From assembly GCF_001039355.2 (NCBI RefSeq), contig NW_019775069.1, positions 131,381 to 195,380 on the forward strand: 64,000 nt of DNA, written 5' to 3'. The DNA comes from Lingula anatina. Taxonomy: Eukaryota; Brachiopoda; Lingulata; Lingulida; Lingulidae. Positions 11,402 through 23,078 of the stretch are shown one piece after another (within the stretch, counting starts at the first letter, position 1; every line of letters begins with the position of its first letter). Position numbers and translations under genes: made by a program. The notes beneath the pieces were generated by a model. The model did not search any database. It had not been told where the DNA came from and saw nothing but the letters and a program-made list of their open reading frames with translations.

Positions 11402-12924
11402 CTAAATGGGTGAGATGATGATCGTTGAACCGGCTGCAGTATAGCTTATCCCTGGTTTGTCTGCAAGGAAGGCCATGACAGACTGTGCGACTTGTTGGCT
11501 TTCTGCCTGAACAACCGCATCGTTCTGAAAGGAATGTTCAGCAAAGACCTGGTTTTAGATGCTGATGACGTCATAATAGGTATTGAAGGACATTTCTTTT
11601 AATAAATTAATTTATTAATTCTTTGGGGAATCTGCGTATTTGAATAATGACTTTTGGGATTGACCATTAATGTACTGACGCGCGCTTGCAAGTGTCTGTG
11701 ACTTTAATTATTGCACGCATAAAAATGTAAAGGGTGATAAGCTGTAAACATTTGTCTCTTAAGATAGAATGCAGTTTTAATTGAATCAGTTTAATTGAAA
11801 AAATGACTTTAATAAAGGGTCATATTTCTAAATACATAAAATTATCAAGGGCCTTGATTATAATGTATATTAGAAAAGTTCAAAATAGCAATATACAATC
11901 AAATTATGATATTTTTCTACATTTATAAATAATGATGCATTAATTAATAGAATATCTAAGTGGGAGAATGACCGAGAATTTTTTTCATCATCACTACGAA
12001 TAACAAACATAAATCATCGCCAATGTCATTGTAACACGTGAGATCAATACAAAAAAAAATATTTTTAAAAATAGTTTTGTTGGTATATAAGATTATTTTC
12101 TATCATGTAAGTTTGCTTACCCCCTGTTCCGTAATGGAAACCTGACCTTGGTAATTGGCTTCTACAGCATGAACTGCTTCCAGTACTGAATGGTCAGGAA
12201 GGGAGTATCTGGTTCTGCCTGCAAGACGCATGTATAACACTTACAGTTAACCAAGAATTAGGCACCTAGACAATGACTCGTGAATCGATAGACGTAAAAA
12301 GGCCATCAAACGATTTCCCTTCCAATTTAATTGTTAAAAAATGTTTAAGCTACGCTGAATACGACGTTTATTACTTATTTTCTTTGCTGACGCCGAGTTT
12401 TTTTTTTTTTTCACGAAGTGCAATATTAAACGATATTATTTCAAATCACAAGGCTGAAAGAAACTGTTGACAGCAATTGGGTGTCCTAAAGGCAAACAGT
12501 GCGAGTGAGACCTTTGTAAAGCAAAATACATTTTTCTGAAAATTTCAACAACTTTTGATTTATCATCAATATTATATTTCGATTAATAATCTGGTTATTT
12601 AGGCCAATGATGAGTTGAATTTTAGTCTCGTGACTTGGATCTGGAATTTTCTATTGGTCATAAACTCGGTGTTGGGAGATTTACCGAACTCTTGGTATGT
12701 ACCACAATTGAAAATACAAATTAATCGCAGTGGATATAGTAGCGAGAGATGGAGGAGATAATTCAACATGGCGCACTCTATGCTAATTAAAGTAAGTCAA
12801 AAGATGTTAAATAACATTGAAATTATAGGGCTTGTTCAAACAGATTAAAATATCTCCTACCAAGTGAACCTTCCCAAGCTAGACAGAAAACTGCCAGGAC
12901 AAGTAACACATACACCCCCTTCAT
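11402..12924 (-). CDS. small secreted protein, copy 2 (94 aa, novel family)
   Basis: Exons on the minus strand: 12,924-12,861, 12,218-12,121 and 11,524-11,402, with GT-AG introns in phases 1 and 0 exactly as in copy 1; 285 nt in all, ending TAG. The signal peptide MKGVYVLLVLAVFCLAWEGS is five residues longer than in copy 1. The mature part is again cysteine-free, beginning GRTRYSLPD and ending GSTIIISPI, with a predicted amphipathic middle (VAQSVMAFLADKPGISY). All three frames are intact and the splice sites are consensus, so both paralogues look functional despite considerable divergence. I recognise no known domain. Acidic and polar substitutions dominate the middle exon, as expected for a fast-evolving secreted protein, but selection was not measured. 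Confidence 0.75.
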
Positions 12925-13379
12925 GTTGGAATATCTGTAAGATAACAATAATTAATAATAATAATTAAATAATAATAATAATAAAGAGGAAGCAAATAAT
13001 TTACAACATTTCTTGGTTATAACTAGTTGATATTTTTGCAACACCGATACAACATCAGTGAGATTTGTTGTCGTTCTGTGACTACTGACCCTTGAGGAAA
13101 TTTTTTGTATCACCGAATGGCTGACAAAAGTGATCATTAAATGTTTTAATATATTCGCGACTTGCAATATGGATAACGTAGGCCTAATTATAATAAACGG
13201 CTTTAAAGTTTGAATGAAAGATGCACACTATACTCCCTACCAGAGGCCGTTCTAGCTGTAACAAAAGTTTAGAAGGATCTTGCCTTTAATTATTCTAAAA
13301 CAGGCCGTTCTAGCACTTACCAAACGAAACACGTTCTTTTGTAAAATTGTGTAACAACCTGGGTGGATTGGGGGCCGTC

Positions 13380-13520
13380 TTCTGGAAGACAGTCAGATTT
13401 AGAAGTTTACACTGACGAGTGTCTAATTTTTGCTGTTGGAAGAGGGTCAAAAATGGAGGATGGATAAACAAATATAATTTGGAAGACTGTCAAAAATAGC
13501 TCTGGTTCCGCCCCTGATGT
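13380..13520. repeat. dispersed repeat, copy 1
   Basis: Shares GGAAGA-x-GTCAGATTT, a middle GTCAAAAATGGAGGA motif and the end CCGCCCCTGA-like sequence with 14,990-15,115. Non-coding; probably an unclassified interspersed element. Confidence 0.5.
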
Positions 13521-14125
13521 CAACTAAAAGGAACTCTGGTGGTGAATACTGCAATTGCGGGTCGAGTGCAGTCTGTCGCGTTCAACGTTTACATACCCGG
13601 TTTTTGGGTCTATTTAGCATTTCCGTGAACTCAAAAAAGCTGTTAAAATCCTCGAATTGTTAATAACAGAATTTTGGACGTCCTAATTTCATTTTTTGTC
13701 AGTAATCCTGTCAATAAGTGCATTTTTATGACTTGCCGTAATGATGGTTTGTCTGCTTTGCTTTTGATGACGGGAAATTCCGTATGGGCTTTCATTTTAC
13801 TGTTCAAACGGAGTGTGATTTTTATTTGCAATTTTAAATTTTCTGAATTCTTTTTCTAGTTTTTTAAAAGCCATGCTATTCGCACTAGGCCTTTGCATGT
13901 TGTACATTCGACAAAAATAAATGTCAACAAGTTTTTTTAACCATGGATTTTCCTTTTCAAACTGTAGAGAAAGTTACGATTTTGAGAGCCGATTATCCCT
14001 TCTACAGCCGCTTTTTTTTCATCTAACTTAATTTGAGACCTGCCTGCGGTAAATGTGGTACAGTGTTAGACCTCACAATAAGGCAACAATTAGACACTGC
14101 TGAAATATGACATCAAAAAACTTAC

Positions 14126-14198
14126 CGCCGTTCCTTGTCTCTTTGAAACTGAACTCTGTGCTGCGACACGTGCTTCAAAGACGACAAACCAAGATGCA
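14126..14198 (-). other. untranslated first exon of small secreted gene 2
   Basis: Exon ends GACAAGGAACGGCG followed by a GTAAGT donor (from 14,125 downward), matching copy 1 at 6,357. The 5' limit is estimated from the TATA box. Confidence 0.55.
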
Positions 14199-14200
14199 CA

Positions 14201-14252
14201 TTTATATGTACCTTGCATCTCTTGAAGTTGAAATAAATAATAATGAAAACTC
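14201..14252 (-). promoter_or_regulatory. promoter of small secreted gene 2
   Basis: TATAAA on the minus strand at 14,201-14,206, with the conserved block TCTCTTGAAGTTGAAATAAA (plus-strand reading) just upstream at 14,218-14,237. The same arrangement precedes copy 1. Confidence 0.55.
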
Positions 14253-14989
14253 CATAAAACCCAGCCTTGTTCAATTTTCACGGCTGTCTGAGCCGTCGAA
14301 ATGTTATGCCTATATCAATTAGCTATTTAGCTTCAGGGACTTAATTAAAAAGCACTATGGATCCTGAAAACTTTTTGAAACTCTTAAAACTCTTTACAGT
14401 AAAGAAAGTAATTGTCCATGTGAAGTACTCCGTTACTTTAATACTCCTTTCAGTATCAGTACTCCTGTTCTCTGATTTTCCTCAATTCAGTTTTTGACTT
14501 TTTTCCCCGCGACTGGCACATTTGGTGTTTTGGGAGTCATTGGGTGCTAATATTAACTTCACGGGCATCCACATCCGATCTCAATGAAAAATAGAGAGAA
14601 CCGAAGTAATATGTAATTATATCTCAGCCGATAATTGACATAACATTCAGAACGAAGTATATTTGTATATACTTTGTAATTTCGACTCAAGTCCACCCAT
14701 ACTTCTAAAATCCACATTTTGCCAAGTTCTTTATAAATATTAAGAAAAATGCGTTTCTAACACACACTAGTCCGAACAGAGTGTTGTCATTTAAAAATTC
14801 ATTTTTATTTTCTTTTAGGTATATGGGTGGCATATATTAAGGAATCTTTCTACGACTATATATAGCTTTGAATGTGTTGGCGTGAGCTGTGACATAACAT
14901 ATTGACAGTATGGCATTCCAACCCACCATTTGTCCCAGAGCTGCAGGTTATTTCTCGGCACATCAGCTGGGTTTGGATTCTAGACACGA

Positions 14990-15115
14990 TCATTGTCTGG
15001 AAGACGGTCAGATTTTTAAGTTTGCATTGACTGGTATCTGATATTTTTCTGTCGGAAGACGGTCAAAAATGGAGGACGGATCATAAAGATAATTTGAAAG
15101 ACGCCCCTGAATTTC
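14990..15115. repeat. dispersed repeat, copy 2
   Basis: Second copy of the repeat at 13,380, same orientation, including GTCAAAAATGGAGGA and GCCCCTGA near its end. Class unknown. Confidence 0.5.
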
Positions 15116-15569
15116 TTAACTTTTTCCGGCTACACCAGAACAACAGTCTGTTTAAACAAATCGCTATTGGATTCAGCTATTTAAGATTTAATGTTTATTA
15201 AATCGGATTAAAATATCCCATAGTAGATTTCAAGCACGCCTGAAACAAAATTTCATATCGTACATGTCTGGAACCAAAATGACAAATAAAGTTCAGTGAT
15301 ATTCTTTATTTTGCTCATAAAAACATGATAATTCATCTGTGGAGTCTATTGATAATGTTCCTATGTTAAAACTGTCACACTGTATGGCGCAGAATTTTTA
15401 CTGATACATTGGTGAATAGCGCTCAGTCTCATAATAATAATAAACACTGAGAAGGTGAAACTGTAGAAAGTAAAACGTTTAAACTTCATCAATACGAATA
15501 CCATGATAATCATGGGAAATTTTCAAATATGCATTTATTCTCTTCGAATGCTCTTACAGCGATTTTCGT

Positions 15570-16213
15570 CTCATAAGGTAGTACTGTTTAAAGAAGCAGG
15601 TAATAAATGGGATGAGTTGGTCGAACTTTATCTAAGACAGTTGAAAAGGGCAAATCTGGCCACTGAGGATCTAATAGTTATATATCAATCAATAATTAGA
15701 TCAGTCCTAGAATATGCATGCCCTGTGAGGGGGCCTGGTCTTACAGCCGAACAATGTGAATGCTTAGAATCTGTTCAAAGGAGAGCTCTTAGAATTATTT
15801 ACCCATTTTATACTTACAAGGATGCCCTACAGGCTAGTAATCTCACCTCTCTGAGGGAGAGAAGAGACGTTTTACTTAAGAATTTTTTTACAAAAATCAA
15901 GAATTTTAATAAGCTACACCATCTGTTTAAACAAAAGAACCCAAGAAATCTCAGGGTCAGCAACAAATTTTTAATACCAAAAGTAAAAACGGAGCGTTTT
16001 AAATCATCTTTTATAATGCACAGTCTTTTAAATTTTATGTAAATTACTGCTTCAAACTGTCTTATAAGTCTTTGGTCCTTTCAGTTTATAATTTTTAGTT
16101 AATTTTAAAATACCTTATGATTTTATTATTTAAGACACATTGTAAAACTTCAACCTTTAGGTTGCGATTTTAGTAAATAAATTATTATTATTATTATTAT
16201 TATTATTATAACT
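15570..16213 (+). mobile_element. 5'-truncated non-LTR retrotransposon (L2/CR1-like)
   Basis: An uninterrupted frame through 16,042 encodes the C-terminal end of a LINE reverse transcriptase. It includes LKRANLATEDLIVIYQS, IIRSVLEYACPV, LESVQRRALRIIYP and the tail segment NPRNLRVSNKF, all typical of CR1/L2-type proteins. A ~110-bp 3' UTR ends in an (ATT)n tract at 16,181-16,209, as in self-primed L2-like elements. The catalytic RT core and endonuclease are missing, so the copy is dead on arrival. The 5' break lies near 15,570-15,590. The intact frame suggests a fairly young insertion. Confidence 0.8.
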
Positions 16214-16429
16214 TATATACATTCTTACTATTTCCATAGAAAAGATTATCATAAAGAGATGATAAGAGTTGTCCTTGATGTTCTTGGTACGCATCATCAT
16301 AATCAACTCCCCACTTCCCTTCCCACAATAAGTTGCCAAATGGGAAATTTATTGAAGGTGTATAATAACGCCCAAAAATGGCATGCAGAGTTTTACTAGT
16401 TCTAAAATTTTGTAATGATGTTGGTATGC

Positions 16430-16930
16430 CATAACAACGAACATATCGGGCAAAAATGTGTTTCATGTGACCGCTGTCTGGAAAACAGCCGATACTTCAG
16501 ACTGACATTTTGTTTTGATATCAACTATAAACTGTTGTTTAATGTGCCGTTTAATGTTACGTCTCCCGGGCTATAAAGGTTGAAGACACTGATGTTCTTT
16601 CCAAATATAATGTCTATTATTTCGACACCAAAACTTTACATTATCTCGACCGGTTGAAGAAAGCTAGGCACTAAGGTTTTTGGAGAGCAATTAGCCGAAC
16701 CATTTGCATTTAGAAGCTGCAAAGTCTATTAACTTTGAAACGCTGTCCATGTTCTTCGCATATTCTCACGGTTAAGTTACTTGAACGCTTTTAATTGAAC
16801 TCAATTTAATTAATTTCTGTACAGGTATATATATAGATGATCATGACTTTGTACATAAGAATACAATAACAGCAATACAATTGGTGTATTACCATTCTCT
16901 AATTGGTAATTATGTTGCCAGTATGCGACT
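16430..16930. repeat. block beta, copy 2
   Basis: First part (from CGAACATAT at 16,439) aligns with 8,245-8,500. The second (AGAAGCTGCAAAGTC from 16,710) aligns with 25,168-25,330 and 36,362-36,480. It links the secreted-gene duplication to the DUF229 units. Confidence 0.6.
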
Positions 16931-19900
16931 AAACAAATATATATTACTGGCATCACTCACATAGAGAGTAAATGTCCTTTACCCTCCCCCATATTATGCT
17001 GTGTTTTTCTTAAGATAAATTAATTCCCAATTAATTGATTTTAAGTCGGGAAACACGATAGGGTGTGAGTGACCCCTTTTACGCATGCACACTTAGTTTC
17101 TTCCTGGCGCGCTTAAAATGTACTGTATGGAAAAAGTCGTGAGCAAATCAGCTTTTTTTAGAATCTGCACATATCGACTAAAGAATAATACACTTGTTTT
17201 GATGATTATGTGATTTTGGTATGGCGTACGCGGGAGTTGTCATATTCCAGATGCGATTTTGATGGTGTGAAAACACATAATAATTAATGGTGGGGAAAGT
17301 AAAGCGCACGTTGGATTATAAACTAATTTAGCCCATGGCAACGATAAATTTGTTCAATTCCACAGTAAACAATTGTGCTAATTGTACTTTTGCTCTCCCC
17401 TTCTCTTCATGTTCTAACACAAGAAACATTGCTGTGCTAGCTGTACGTGCCTTTACTCTACCCTTCTATTCTCTTCATGTTCTAACACAAGAAACAACTG
17501 TGCTAGCTGTACGTGCCTTTACTCTACCCTTCTATTCTCTTCATGGTCTCACACAAGAAACAACTGTGCTAGCTGTACCTTAACTCTACCCTACTCTACA
17601 ATATCCTCTGATATCAGGGCCCCCACTAAAATACTATACAAAATCACATTATACAGACTACTGGCGCCCCTGTGGTTAGTGAGTAACTCTACATGGTCTA
17701 AAACAAGAAACGTTTGTGCCGGCTGTATCTTTGCCTTACATGTACCTAATTCTTTATGTTCATATGCTGGAAATAAAATGTGCTATGGCGGCAGTGTCAT
17801 ACTGCTACAAATGTCACTGTCTGCCCTATGGAGAGGAAGCAATGTGTATAAATCTGGATCACTGATTCTGAATGGCCGACCTTGTTGACATATCACAAGG
17901 ACAAAGCTCGGTCAACCATACAGTAGGCCTACTTTTCGAGGTCATAGCCATCGACTTCAAAACACGCATAGAAACCTTTGGTTAAAATGCACTTTGATGA
18001 CACTTATCAGTGTTGGCAACACTGCCTCTCCTGGCCAATAATAGACTGCACTAACAGCATTCTCCACCTGGTAACAGGCGAACCAAGGCTATAAACTCCA
18101 GCAAAACAAAGGAAATAAGGTTGAATTTTTCATCCGGTCATCAACGACAACCAATCACAATAGATGGAAGGCGGAGTTGGATCGATCTACGTAGACCGAT
18201 AGTTTCATTGGGAATGACCTCCTGTAATTACCGTGAGTAAGGTATAAATATAAGCACATGTATAAATACTAGAGTAGATCAATACCGTGCTGCATGAAGC
18301 TACTGCACCCCATTATTTATTTGACTGCTGACAACCTTTGCTGACATGCTAGTTGGCCGCTTTGAACCCTATACTGAATAAAAACAAAGGTTTTCGTCAA
18401 CATTTATATTGACTTGTGCTCTGACTATACCCAATTATATGATGTGGCTGATTAATTGTTGAAGTACATTTGAAGACCCTTTTCCGAGATTGTCTGTTTG
18501 GGTCTTAGGTCAGGATAACCCTAACCATTATAACCATATGGAGGACGGACTTTCTGTCACAAGGACCCTCAGTTTCGTTACCAATTTCATTACCGTTCCT
18601 ACTAGGCCTACACCGGGCCTATCACGCATCTAAGAGGCTCAGTACCCTTTACCAGGGCCCCAAATTAATCATGCAGGCTTACTCTTCTCTAACGCGTAGT
18701 AGTGAAACAAGGCATAAACCAGACACAGGTCTGTGAATATCTAGTAAGAAATCAATTTGTATTAAAAAACTGAAGAAAATGTTACCATTTTTCGGACCCA
18801 TGAACCTTTGGACCAGTGAATCTTCGGACTATCGAGACGCCCCCAAACGTGAAACATGCACATTTGGATTTACATTTACACGTATTTGTGAGACCTTGTG
18901 TCTTTTGATCTTATAGTCGAGCTAAGGAAGCCACGACGAAGAAGTAAGTGACAAAATAGACATGGCCATGTAGATATGGTGTTTTATAACATAGTCAATT
19001 TGGGCTCTAAACACCGCAGTAAAAGACAAACGCGACGTGGATCGTGACAATTTTGCATATATGAGACCCAATATATTGCAAAATCGACATGTTTTGAATG
19101 TTTGGGGGCCTTCTGAAAGACACGCAGAGGCTTCTTTGATGGTACATAACGTATGGTATGCCTACATTTGGATGCATGATGCATGAACTGTAATAATAGT
19201 CAATGTCTACAGATTTCTGTCAATTTCTGGCTTACATATCCCATAACATACATTTCATATAACCGCACATATGTAGTGGTGGTAGGCGACTGAATTGAAT
19301 TAATTCCATTTTTGTTGCCCTAATCTCATCTTGGAGCCCCACTTGCATTAAACTACATGACATATGTAACCACGATTTACTCAATGACCACACAAAGCTG
19401 AAAGATGTACTCTAGGCGAAACGGTAGACTTATGTCCACATAAAAATTATAATAGTCCGTGGTCCCCCTCCCTCAGCCATCAGAATGTGTTTTTTCCATT
19501 GAACTGGCGGTGGGTGTGAGTGACAGAGCTTTTGCCAGGGAAACGCAAGGGATAAAAATTTTAATTTCGGAGACTCAGGAAAAATAGAAAGAGAGAAAGA
19601 CCAACTCCAGTGCTGTGCTTGGCAGGCTTTACAAAATACAGTGAACAAGAGTTCTCATTTTTTGTATAAAATTACAGTTTATTATAAAAGCGCGGGGAAA
19701 AGTGAAAGTTCATATCCAAGCTTGCAGTAAGATTATAGGTTTTCCCATTGAAGTTCAATAGTTAGTATAAGAGATAGACAATTTGGGAAGTGTGGTTTAT
19801 GGTGAAAAGTCGGTCAAAGGTCAAATTCACGGTCACAGAAAACTGTTAATATACAAGTTCCTATACAAGTACAGTAGTAACTAAGGGTAAATTTCCGCCA

Positions 19901-20660
19901 GTTTCGGATATGTAAGGGACGGAAAATTTGCAGTTCAGTTCATGGCGAAAAGTTGGTCAAAGGTCATTTTCAATTAAGGTCTCAGTTAGATTGCCAGTAT
20001 ATGACTTCTTATTGAAGATCAATAATAACTATGGGCAAATCTTTGCCAGTTTTGGGGATATATGGCTGCTTCTCCAGTGATTATGCACCGACTGATCCCA
20101 GACTCACGAAGGTGAAAGATGATCCCAAGTGTCAGTAGTATTATGGGATAGGTGTGTGTAGTTTCAGAACGTCGGCAAAAAAAATCCTTTTTTTAGAAAC
20201 TTTTGGCCCGTTTGACCCTGAAATAAAGGTCAAAGGTTAAATCCAAGGGCATATTTGAAATCTCCACACATGAATTTCGGACAGATAGCTGTAGTAACTC
20301 GTCCCATAATTCCTTCGGTTTGGGAGATATTTAGCATTTAATTTTGCAAATTTTGGACAAGGGTGCATTCTGACGAGCGCCACACCTTGACCCAAGCACC
20401 GACAAAGCCCAAATTTCACATGGATCGAGTTGAGCTTATATGTGGCCTACATACAAGAGGTTGATACAGGGGCTCTTGTAGTTTAGGGGGAGAAGCGGTT
20501 CCGGCGATATGGCGGTGGATACTGCAAAGCCGGCGGATACGGCGGACGAGACGGGTCGAGACTGAAACCATATGCACCGCCAGCGCTGCTCTGGTAATAC
20601 AATCATCTCATATGTGTAACCTACAATAATTTTAGGTTCTATGCCGTAGTTCAAACTAGG
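16930..20660. repeat. spacer block gamma, copy A, upstream of DUF229-A
   Basis: Aligns with 25,330-27,235 (copy B) and 37,325-39,470 (copy C) in the same order. It begins with the ATATATTACTGGCAYCACTC region, then the 66-bp array, a ~700-bp conserved stretch, and ends at TTTTAGGTTCT near 20,635. Several short frames (e.g. 17,335-17,583, 17,679-17,888) are open but are not conserved as frames between copies. I therefore treat it as non-coding, although a promoter or 5' exon for DUF229 may lie in it. Confidence 0.65.
17427..17580. repeat. 66-bp minisatellite, copy A (two units)
   Basis: Units starting CAACTGTGCTAGCTGTA at 17,495 and 17,561, preceded by a 68-bp variant at 17,427 with a 2-base insertion. 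Block B carries three full units; block C carries none. Confidence 0.8.
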
Positions 20661-20735
20661 CTGACATCATATCGCTTGGGATTTTTCTCAAAGACCATTT
20701 TTATTTATGGTAAAAAGTTTTTTTCCGTATTTCAG

Positions 20736-23078
20736 ATGAAATTTGGCTCGATAACGTTGACGGTGGTCGCCTCTGCTATATGTGTTCTGGGACTATATCA
20801 ACTGTTGTCAGCTGTCACATGGCTTCGTTACATGGACAGCGGTTACTTACATGAACAATCCCACTTTACACAGCATTTCACGGCGAGAAAAGGAGACATA
20901 AAGTCAAAAATCCATATACAAGATATGCGGTCAATTACATGCAAGAACACGACATTGAAGAAACTGGATCCGTTCCATCCCTCCGCTCTGCCATATATTC
21001 CCCATTTCCCGCCGCTCAAATGTAGAAGACAGGCATCGGTGGCTGAAAGTAAAGTTGACGGAGACGGATACTTGACGCTTATCATCAAAAACTATTCAAA
21101 GGTAACCGATAACATACACTGTTATTATCAATACATACGTCACCCGACAAAACCTTACAAAGAGGATGAGGCATTTGTTTTAAGTAAAAGGATTGATTTA
21201 TCTCCAGCAAATAGAGTAAAACTTCAGGAGGATTTTGTGTATGTTTTCTGCATTAACGAAACTGGATACAAAGTTTATGAGAATTTCCATCTCCACATGG
21301 TAAAAAAAGAAGAGGAGCTTATTTCCAAAAAATACTCTGAAATAACAGGAAATCAACCAAGGTTGAATGTGTTAATTGTGATCAACGACGGAGTGTCGAT
21401 GTCTGGTGCCGTTCGTTATCTTCCAAAAACAATAGAATACTTAAAAAAAGAAATGAACGGTACCATATTTCCAGGATGCCATGCAGTTGGTGAGAATTCT
21501 CTACCGAATTTGTTCCCGCTTCTGACGGGATTGCCCCATACTGAGGCCAGTATTGATGCCCCGTTTGTATGGAAACACTTCTCGGAGAAAGGCTATAAAA
21601 CGTTTTACTTGGAGGACAAAGTATGGGCCACCTTCACGTATGTAGATCCTGAGGCTACCCGGCCGCCAGCAGACTACTACACACATCCATTCTGGGTGGC
21701 AATGGAAAATTCGTCCTTGTATTGGGACTCACAGACTTTCTGCCTGGGCAATGATCCTATACATCGAATTGCACTTCAGTATCTGGGATATTACGTTGAA
21801 AATTACCAACGTCAGTCGTATTTTGGTCTTTATTTTTTAAATGAATTAAGCCACGATTATGGAAGCGCTATCCAGTTAGCAGACGCTGATTACAGAGACT
21901 TCCTGAAAGAGCACAATGAAAGAGGACATTTTAACAATACGATAATGTTATTTATGAGCGACCACGGTTCACGGTACGTATATATAGAGCTACATCTTCA
22001 TCCTCTCTCTCTCTCTCTCTCTCACACACAAACACACATACACACACACACACATACACACACACTCAGCGCACATAACTTTTAACTTCTTACCTTCTTA
22101 CCCACTTCTTTCGCGCAAAACTCTCTCTTTCTCTGTCATTAAAAACTAATAGATACAAAGTAACTTCTTTTTGTTCATTACAAGGAGTCCTCTCTCTCTC
22201 TCTGTATGTCACACTCTCATACTCTCACACTCTTATACACTCTCTGCATTCTTATTTATACTTTTAACGAAGGCCAGTCTGTCTGTTTATATTCACGTCT
22301 TGTCTGTTTATATTCACTTATATCTGTCGTTTCTTCAAGGTTTTTCGGGCTCCGTTCAACCCCTATTGGTCACCTAGAAGCCAGCAACCCTCTGCTAACA
22401 ATGGTTCTGCCACCATGGCTCAAGCAGCAGTACCCGCACATAGCAGAAGCTGTAAACTCGAACGCAGAGCGATTGGTTACTCCGTACGATATCCACGCTA
22501 CGTTAGTCGATATCCTTCACTCTGATTTGCCAATTACCAAAAAGAGTACCAATGGCAAGAAACGTAGAGAAAGACTTGCGAAAGGAATAAGTTTGTTCCA
22601 AAATCTTCCCAGCAGGACGTGTGCCTCAGCAGGTATACCAGAAGACACCTGCACTTTATGTACACCACTGGAACCAACTTTTCTGGATATTAATTCACAG
22701 AAATCACGCTTCATTGCAAACGCCGTATTGACCAAAATAAATAACGTTCTCGTCAATGCGACATCAGAGTGTGACGTTTTACTGATTTCAGATATTACTT
22801 ATATAGCCGTAACCTCTTACGACAGGCTTTCTGTTACTTATATTGTAATTGTTAAGACGGTACCAGGGAGCGGGATATTTGAGGCGTCTGTACGTGAGAC
22901 GAGGGCCATGGCTTCTGACTCCACAGAGAGCCAATATACTGTTATCACACCAGTTATACGTATCAGTCTCTATGACAACAACTGTTGCTGTGCAGAGGAC
23001 AGTCGCATAGACAAATACTGTCATTGCAAGGTGACACGTAGGCAAAGCCGCAGTAAGGTCTTCCCGTTATATTATTAA
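20736..23078 (+). CDS. DUF229-family type II membrane protein, copy A
   Basis: Two exons, 20,736-21,973 and 22,340-23,078, joined in phase 2 (CG|G, Arg); 658 aa. The ATG directly follows a TTTCAG acceptor at 20,735, so a 5' untranslated exon must lie upstream, unseen. Residues ~5-27 form one hydrophobic signal-anchor (SITLTVVASAICVLGLYQLL), then a lumenal domain. Features of the DUF229 (PF02995, alkaline-phosphatase/sulfatase-like fold) family are LNVLIVINDGVSMS (Asp218), VGENSLPNLFPLLTG (253-265) and FMSDHGSR (Asp409-His410), candidate metal ligands. The second exon adds the STPIGHLEASNPLLTMVLPP segment and a Cys-rich basic tail (NNCCCAEDSRIDKYCHCK). Substrate is unknown for the family. Intact; head of a gene cluster (B, C, D). 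Start could formally extend to 20,676, but that would read through the acceptor. Confidence 0.85.
22003..22075. repeat. (CT)n(CA)n microsatellite in DUF229-A intron
   Basis: Pure CT run followed by imperfect CA/ACAC. The same compound repeat sits just after the donor in copies B and D, and a CT run in C. It is thus an ancestral component of this intron. Confidence 0.9.

Noticed and set aside
17335-17888. Open frames in spacer block A with Cys-rich repeats
   Set aside because: Frame is created by the 66-bp minisatellite and is shifted relative to block B; block C lacks the repeats; no splice or start context.
20676-20735. N-terminal extension of DUF229-A to an upstream ATG
   Set aside because: Would include the polypyrimidine tract and TTTCAG acceptor; copy C has a different upstream frame and both align only from the ATG after the acceptor.
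22206-22339. N-terminal part of the open frame over DUF229-A exon 2
   Set aside because: This is intron read-through of a CT/CA-rich sequence; exon 2 begins at 22,340 after TTCTTCAAG.
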